The position numbers and the translations under genes were made by a program. A stretch of 64,000 nucleotides of DNA, from NCBI GenBank assembly GCA_965217175.1, contig OZ244251.1, forward strand, positions 1,922,001 to 1,986,000, in the 5' to 3' direction. Below are positions 59,784-64,000 of the stretch, piece by piece (the first letter of the stretch is position 1; the number at the start of each line of letters is the position of its first letter). The notes beneath the pieces were generated by a model. The model ran no database searches and was not told where the DNA came from. It saw only the letters and a list, made by a program, of their open reading frames with translations. The DNA comes from Bin87 sp965217175 (GTDB lineage: Bacteria; Chloroflexota; Dehalococcoidia; Lucifugimonadales; UBA3495).

Positions 59784-60758
59784 TCAGCGCTGATTGAACA
59801 GGGCGGTCACCTTACCATCGTCTGCCAGGAGCCGCAGGGCGGCGGCGTAGGGTTCCGTCGCCTTGGTGTCGATACCGTCTAGAATCTCTGCCATAGTCGG
59901 GTCACTGCGAATCAGCGCGGTAACCCGGCGATGCAGTTCCTCCTGCACCGATTCCAAAAACTCCTGCCGCCTTCGTTCCACCCGGCGTCGCTCAAGGTTA
60001 CCGGAATCAGTCAGGAACTTTCGGTGATCCTCTACCCCGCTCCAGAATTCGGCAACGCCGACGTTGGCGTGGGCCTGTGTCAGCAGCACCGGCGGATTCC
60101 ATCCCTTGGCCAGGTCCGCCAGGTGCAGCATGTTTGTAACCGCGGTTGCCATCTGATTGGCGCCGTCACGATCAGCCTTGTTGATAACGTACAGGTCGGC
60201 GATTTCCATCACTCCGGCTTTCAGCGTCTGGATGGAATCTCCAGATTCGGGCATCATGGCTACCGCAACTGAGTCAGCCACGCCCATAATGCCCAGTTCG
60301 GTTTGACCAACCCCCACCGTCTCAACCAGTATCACGTCTTTACCGGCTGCGTCCAGCACGCGCACCATGCTCTTTACGATGCGAGGCAGCCCGCCTGATT
60401 GCCCTCGCGTCGCGACGCTGCGGATGAATACGCCGTCATCCAGATAGTGTCGCTGCATTCTGATTCGGTCGCCCAGCAGCGCGCCGCCAGTGAACGGACT
60501 GGTGGGATCTACGGCCAGGACACCTACGGTCAACCCGGATTGCCGCAGGTGCGCCGTCAACCGATCCACCAGAGTGCTTTTGCCTACGCCGGGTGGCCCG
60601 GTGATGCCTACGGTGTAGGCGCGGCCCGTGTGCGGGTCCAGTTGTTCCATCGCCGGGGACGCTGATGCGTCGCCCCGTTCCAACAGGGTTAACAGCCTGG
60701 AAACCGCCCGTAGTTCACCGCGCAATGTGCGGTCAGCCAGTTCGTTCATCAGACTCAT
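59784..60758 (-). CDS. meaB: MeaB/ArgK family GTPase (methylmalonyl-CoA mutase chaperone-like)
   Basis: A 324-residue G3E-type GTPase: GITGPPGVGKSTLVDRL (P-loop), AVDPTSPFTGGALLGDRIRM, FIRSVATRGQSGGL, VETVGVGQTE (Walker B), and NKADRDGA (NKxD). MeaB protects B12-dependent methylmalonyl-CoA mutase. No mutase subunit lies in this window. The start at 60758 lacks a Shine-Dalgarno sequence; 60749 is the next ATG. It connects this organism to B12-dependent metabolism, in line with the cobalamin locus. Confidence 0.93.
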   Translation of the reverse strand: MSLMNELADRTLRGELRAVSRLLTLLERGDASASPAMEQLDPHTGRAYTVGITGPPGVGKSTLVDRLTAHLRQSGLTVGVLAVDPTSPFTGGALLGDRIRMQRHYLDDGVFIRSVATRGQSGGLPRIVKSMVRVLDAAGKDVILVETVGVGQTELGIMGVADSVAVAMMPESGDSIQTLKAGVMEIADLYVINKADRDGANQMATAVTNMLHLADLAKGWNPPVLLTQAHANVGVAEFWSGVEDHRKFLTDSGNLERRRVERRRQEFLESVQEELHRRVTALIRSDPTMAEILDGIDTKATEPYAAALRLLADDGKVTALFNQR

Positions 60759-60884
60759 TGGGGGCGGAAATCGTAACACAATGGCGAAACACGTCGCTGA
60801 ATCTAACACCGATACCCAGGCTGGTCAAGGAGTCATCCCAGCCGTAACTGTTCAGAGTTGAAGGTAGTATCCTGGCCCCAACCT

Positions 60885-60985
60885 GTCTTTCCCGCGAACG
60901 CGGGAATCCAGGAAGCCGAGGATTGGCAACATTGCGGTTTAAAGACGTCTCTGGATTCCGGCTCAAGGCCGGAATGACGGAATGG
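60885..60985. repeat. palindromic dispersed repeat element
   Basis: Two imperfectly palindromic arms face each other: CCCGCGAACGCGGGAATCCAG (left, about 60890-60910) and CTGGATTCCGGCTCAAGG (right, about 60951-60968), with GGAATGACGG after the right arm. CGGGAATCCAG and CTGGATTCCGG are inverted copies. This is the pattern of the small dispersed repeats found in many genomes, usually in gaps; it lies between meaB and an SDR gene. I see only one copy here. Confidence 0.65.
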
Positions 60986-61130
60986 TATGGCCGGCATGAA
61001 GGAGTGGTATGGAAATCACACGTCGAACCTGAACTGTTACTCCTAGCCGTGTGCTTAACAATACAGCGTCCAGCGGTTATCATCGTCCTCTGATTGAATA
61101 CCAACGCCAACTATCAACGAGGTGAGCGAC

Positions 61131-62009
61131 ATGACAATGCCATCCGACACGCTGCAGGGCAAGGTGGCCATCGTGACCGGCGCGGCCAGCCCGATTGGCA
61201 TGGGTCGGTCCATCACTACCGGTCTGGTTCGCGCCGGCGCCCGTGTGGCAATGCTGGACATCAACGAGGACTGGCTGGACCAAACCGCCAACGATATGAG
61301 GGAGCTCGGCGGCGACGAGGCCGTCCTGCCCATCATCGCGGATGTAACCGACCCCGATTCCGTGCAGAATGCTGTCAGCCGTACCATCAGCGAGATGGGC
61401 GGGTTGCACATCCTGGTCAACAACGCCGGCATCAATCCGCGTACCGCCGGGTTCACCACCAGCGGGGCTGCCGGCAGCCCCAACGATTTCTGGGGCATTG
61501 CGCCCGAGGCCTGGCTCCGGGTCATATCCGTCAACCTCAGCGGGCCTTTCCTGATGTCTCATGCCGTGGCGCCCCATTTCCTTGAGCAAGGGTCTGGTCG
61601 CATCATCGGCGTAACCACCAGCATGGACACCATGTGGCGGAAAGGGGGCGCTCCGTATGGCCCCTCCAAGGCTGGGCACGAGGCGCTGATAGCAATCATG
61701 GCGCAGGATTTCGAAGGCAGCGGAGTCACGGCAAACGTGTTGACCCCGGGCGGAGCCACGGCAACCAACATGGTGCTGCCGCCGGAGGGCGGCACCGCCG
61801 AGGCTCTGATACAACCCGAGGTCATGCAGTCACCCGTAGTCTGGATCGCATCCGACGACGCCAGCGACTGGAATGGGCGGCGCATCATAGCTTATTACTG
61901 GGATGAGTCATTGCCGTTAGCGGAGCGATTGGAGAAATGCAGCGCTCCGGCGGCCTGGCCGCAACTGGGGCTGCAGGCAGTGCATCCAGACTGGTACGGG
62001 CGCGGCTGA
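61131..62009 (+). CDS. SDR family oxidoreductase
   Basis: A 292-residue SDR: VAIVTGAASPIGMGRS with an extended glycine loop, VNNAGINPR, the catalytic Ser in VTTSMD, and YGPSK (Tyr-x3-Lys). The C-terminal end departs from classical SDRs (no VDGG, instead NGRRIIAYYWDE). Ser, Tyr and Lys are kept, so it may be active; the substrate is unknown. ATG 61131 follows ACGAGGTG; GTG 61122 and ATG 61137 are alternatives. Confidence 0.84.
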   Translation: MTMPSDTLQGKVAIVTGAASPIGMGRSITTGLVRAGARVAMLDINEDWLDQTANDMRELGGDEAVLPIIADVTDPDSVQNAVSRTISEMGGLHILVNNAGINPRTAGFTTSGAAGSPNDFWGIAPEAWLRVISVNLSGPFLMSHAVAPHFLEQGSGRIIGVTTSMDTMWRKGGAPYGPSKAGHEALIAIMAQDFEGSGVTANVLTPGGATATNMVLPPEGGTAEALIQPEVMQSPVVWIASDDASDWNGRRIIAYYWDESLPLAERLEKCSAPAAWPQLGLQAVHPDWYGRG

Positions 62010-62040
62010 TTACCTTTCTGGCGCGATTACAAATTGAAAC

Positions 62041-62073
62041 AAAAACGGCCCCCCGGCTCGAGCCGGGGGGCCG
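62041..62073 (-). terminator. intrinsic terminator of the CysS-glycosyltransferase gene
   Basis: A perfect 28-base palindrome from 62046 to 62073 (CGGCCCCCCGGCTC and GAGCCGGGGGGCCG) is followed on the minus strand by five T residues. It lies 20 bases after the minus-strand stop and also ends the SDR transcript from the other side. Confidence 0.9.
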
Positions 62074-62094
62074 TTCCAATTCCTCGAATAGTGA

Positions 62095-64000
62095 TCAGTG
62101 CCTGAATCCCGTCTCAAACCCCCGGGCCGACGGATTAATCAGCAGGTCGGGCCGATTGCCCCAGCGGCGCAGGAACCGACCGAAGTTTTTGCGGCTGAGT
62201 TCGTCGCGCTGATTGTTGTCCAGTTCCTCCCATTGGCGGTGTTCGTGTCGCACCAGCGGCAGGCTGCTGTCGCAAACGATTCGGAACCCAGCATTTTTGA
62301 ACTGGAAACAATAGTCGATGTCCAGGTTTCGGTAAAACCGGAACGACTCGTGCATCAGACCCACGGCAGCCAGGTCATCGCGGCGGAACGACATGCAGTA
62401 AGCCTGCATTGCGTCGGCGTCACCCCGGTCCACCTCTTCGTGGAAGTGTTGCATGTCGTCTGTGGTGAGACCATACGGCCCGAATACTCCCACAGACCGG
62501 TCGGCAAGTTGCTCGGCCACCGGCTGTAGCATGTCCCCCACAACTTCTACGGAAGCGTCCATCAGCAGAATATAGCGGCCCCGGGCCTGCTTGAGGCCGA
62601 TGTTTTTGCCCGCAGCATCGCCCACCACGTGGTCGCAGTGAATTACCTTGACGTTACTATGTTGCCTTTGGGCCTCTTCCAGGTAATCGGCAGTTCCGTC
62701 GGTGGAGCCGTTGTCCACGACAACAACCTCCACGGATGCGCCCGACGTGTTGGCTAAAATCGACTCCACGCAGCGACGTACGTCGTCTACGTAATCGTAG
62801 GCGTTGATCAGGAAAGTGAAATCGTACAAATCGGGTTGGTCCAACAACGATGGAATCTCCCGCGAGGCAGAAACGGACGCCCAACGCGATTCCTGCTGTT
62901 CCAATGGCGTTTGGGGACGCACCCGGGAGGTTTCTCCAACGTCTTCTACGACCAGTCCTTCTGACAATACATCGGAACGCAGGGCATCGGCGTCGGCGAA
63001 GGCTGCCTGCCGTCGCAGCGCCATCCGGCGGGCGATCAGCTCAGATGCATCGGGACTGATGTCGTATTCGGCTGGCACGTCGTCCAGATCGAGGCCGAAC
63101 ACCCGGTCGAAGTCCAGAATCAATTCCAGCTTGTCCGCCGGCGGCAGATGTGAACTCGCCATGTCCCAGGTGATTGCCAGCCCCCTGGGAAGATCGAGAT
63201 CATTGTGCACCGCGTCCCAGAACCGATTGCGCCAATCTTCCACCACGCTCCGGTCTTCCAGGCGAGATGAACTGTCCATCGGCGCATTCTGCCAGTTCCA
63301 TACCCGGTTGCGCAGGCTGGTGAGAGCCTTCTCCGCGGCGCGCAGCGAGGTGAACGTGAAATTCATGCGGTGGCGGTATCGGACCGTCATACACAGGTAT
63401 CGGAACGCCAGCGGATTGAAACCGCGGGTGGCCAGGTCCTCGATGAGGAAGACGTTGCCCGCCGATTTTGCCATCTTGGCGCCATCGGCCAAAAGGTGCT
63501 GCCCGTGTATCCAATAGTTAACGTGCCGGTTGCCGAAAGCGCCTTCGCTCTGGGCAATCTCATCTTCGTGATGGGGGAACACGTTGTCCACGCCACCGGT
63601 ATGGATGTCGAACCGTTCGCCAAGATACTTGTGGGCCATCGCCGAACATTCGATGTGCCAGCCCGGAAAGCCCTCGCCCCAAGGACTGTCCCATTTTACG
63701 TCCCGGCCAGGTTCAGCCGCCTTCCAAAGCGTAAAGTCGCGAGGGTCCCGCTTCAGCGGGTCAGCTTCTGCCCGCACGCCTTCCAGCAAATCACCACCGA
63801 AGTTATTCGACAACTTGCCGTATTCGGCGTAGCTATTTACATCGAAGTAGATGTTCCCGCCGGCTTCGTATGCCGATCCTTTTTCCATCAACGTCCCAAC
63901 CATTTCCAGCATTTCAGGGATGTGTTGGGATGCCCAGGGGAATACGTGGGCCGGCAGAATGTTCAGGTGTGTTTCATCGCGCCAGAAGCAATCGGCGTAA
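62095..64000 (-). CDS. cysS: cysteinyl-tRNA synthetase fused to a family-2 glycosyltransferase (5' part beyond window)
   Basis: The frame is open to the window edge, giving 634 visible residues; the N-terminal HIGH region is outside. The first part is CysRS: Zn ligand region GWHIECSAM, HHEDE, GADGAKMAKSAGN-type KMAKS (about 63463-63477), and a DALR-like helical end with AFADADALRSDVL. After about residue 370 comes a GT-A domain: FLINAYDYVDDVRR, VVVDNGSTDGT, GKNIGLKQARGRYILLMD. The two domains share one frame with no stop between them. Transcription is leftward and ends at a strong terminator. Confidence 0.9.
   Translation of the reverse strand, partial: YADCFWRDETHLNILPAHVFPWASQHIPEMLEMVGTLMEKGSAYEAGGNIYFDVNSYAEYGKLSNNFGGDLLEGVRAEADPLKRDPRDFTLWKAAEPGRDVKWDSPWGEGFPGWHIECSAMAHKYLGERFDIHTGGVDNVFPHHEDEIAQSEGAFGNRHVNYWIHGQHLLADGAKMAKSAGNVFLIEDLATRGFNPLAFRYLCMTVRYRHRMNFTFTSLRAAEKALTSLRNRVWNWQNAPMDSSSRLEDRSVVEDWRNRFWDAVHNDLDLPRGLAITWDMASSHLPPADKLELILDFDRVFGLDLDDVPAEYDISPDASELIARRMALRRQAAFADADALRSDVLSEGLVVEDVGETSRVRPQTPLEQQESRWASVSASREIPSLLDQPDLYDFTFLINAYDYVDDVRRCVESILANTSGASVEVVVVDNGSTDGTADYLEEAQRQHSNVKVIHCDHVVGDAAGKNIGLKQARGRYILLMDASVEVVGDMLQPVAEQLADRSVGVFGPYGLTTDDMQHFHEEVDRGDADAMQAYCMSFRRDDLAAVGLMHESFRFYRNLDIDYCFQFKNAGFRIVCDSSLPLVRHEHRQWEELDNNQRDELSRKNFGRFLRRWGNRPDLLINPSARGFETGFRH

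Noticed and set aside
1..64000. CRISPR array, tRNA or rRNA genes, transposases or prophage genes
   Set aside because: I read the gaps for regular repeats, cloverleaf patterns and phage or IS motifs and found none; short tRNAs could still be missed without a covariance search.

Overview
The window reads as a compact bacterial chromosome segment. It has roughly 58-60% GC by eye, gaps mostly under 60 bp, and no rRNA, tRNA, prophage, IS element or CRISPR array that I could recognise. The gene set suggests Chloroflexota, most likely a SAR202/Dehalococcoidia-type lineage. It includes an F420/LLM-type oxidoreductase, a BKACE enzyme, several SDRs, an acetamidase and a GatA-like amidase, a CobN chelatase with CbtAB, an archaeal-type ApgM phosphoglycerate mutase, DapL lysine synthesis and an HppA pyrophosphatase. 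That placement is inference from gene content, not a marker-gene result.

Layout. 1-4.2 kb (minus): purine operon guaA-purD-(HhH-like protein)-(acidic hypothetical)-purE. 4.5-16.1 kb (plus): a long run with sua5, a degenerate polyprenyl synthetase, the lower-glycolysis trio pgk-apgM-tpiA, miaA, dapF, a second HhH-like protein, dapL, hflX, an SbcD-like phosphoesterase and acetamidase. 16.1-24.1 kb (minus): SDR, K+-type H+-pyrophosphatase, phosphoesterase, LLM oxidoreductase, hypothetical, HAD hydrolase, and amidase with a small AtzG/GatC-like partner. 24.3-30 kb (mostly plus): CPBP protease, trpA, DAHP synthase behind a transcription attenuator, GNAT, cytidylate-kinase-like protein, rhomboid. 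30-36.8 kb: BKACE, a lone molybdenum hydroxylase large subunit with a MoaD-like protein, then DUF3352, a Cys-repeat membrane protein and a DUF4190-like protein. 37.2-46.1 kb (plus): a cobalamin-riboswitch locus, cbiE-cobN-(ChuX-like)-cbtB-cbtA-chlI/D fusion. 46.1-49.9 kb: glyS-birA-SDR-SDR. 49.9-56.3 kb: hisZ-hisG-(PLC-like)-hisD-hisC-hisB. 56.3-64 kb: enoyl-CoA hydratase, NfeD/ClpP and SPFH pair, meaB, SDR, and a cysteinyl-tRNA synthetase fused to a family-2 glycosyltransferase that runs off the right edge.

Regulation is unusually legible. A 34-codon leader peptide with five Tyr and two Phe codons precedes a perfect terminator and a competing antiterminator in front of DAHP synthase. A full cobalamin riboswitch with a downstream terminator precedes cbiE-cobN. 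Several operons start from extended -10 boxes close to TGNTAYAAT, some so near the ATG that the transcripts would be almost leaderless. The best candidates for something undescribed are the aromatic attenuator, the CysS-glycosyltransferase fusion, and a pair of HhH-like proteins placed inside the purine and lysine operons.
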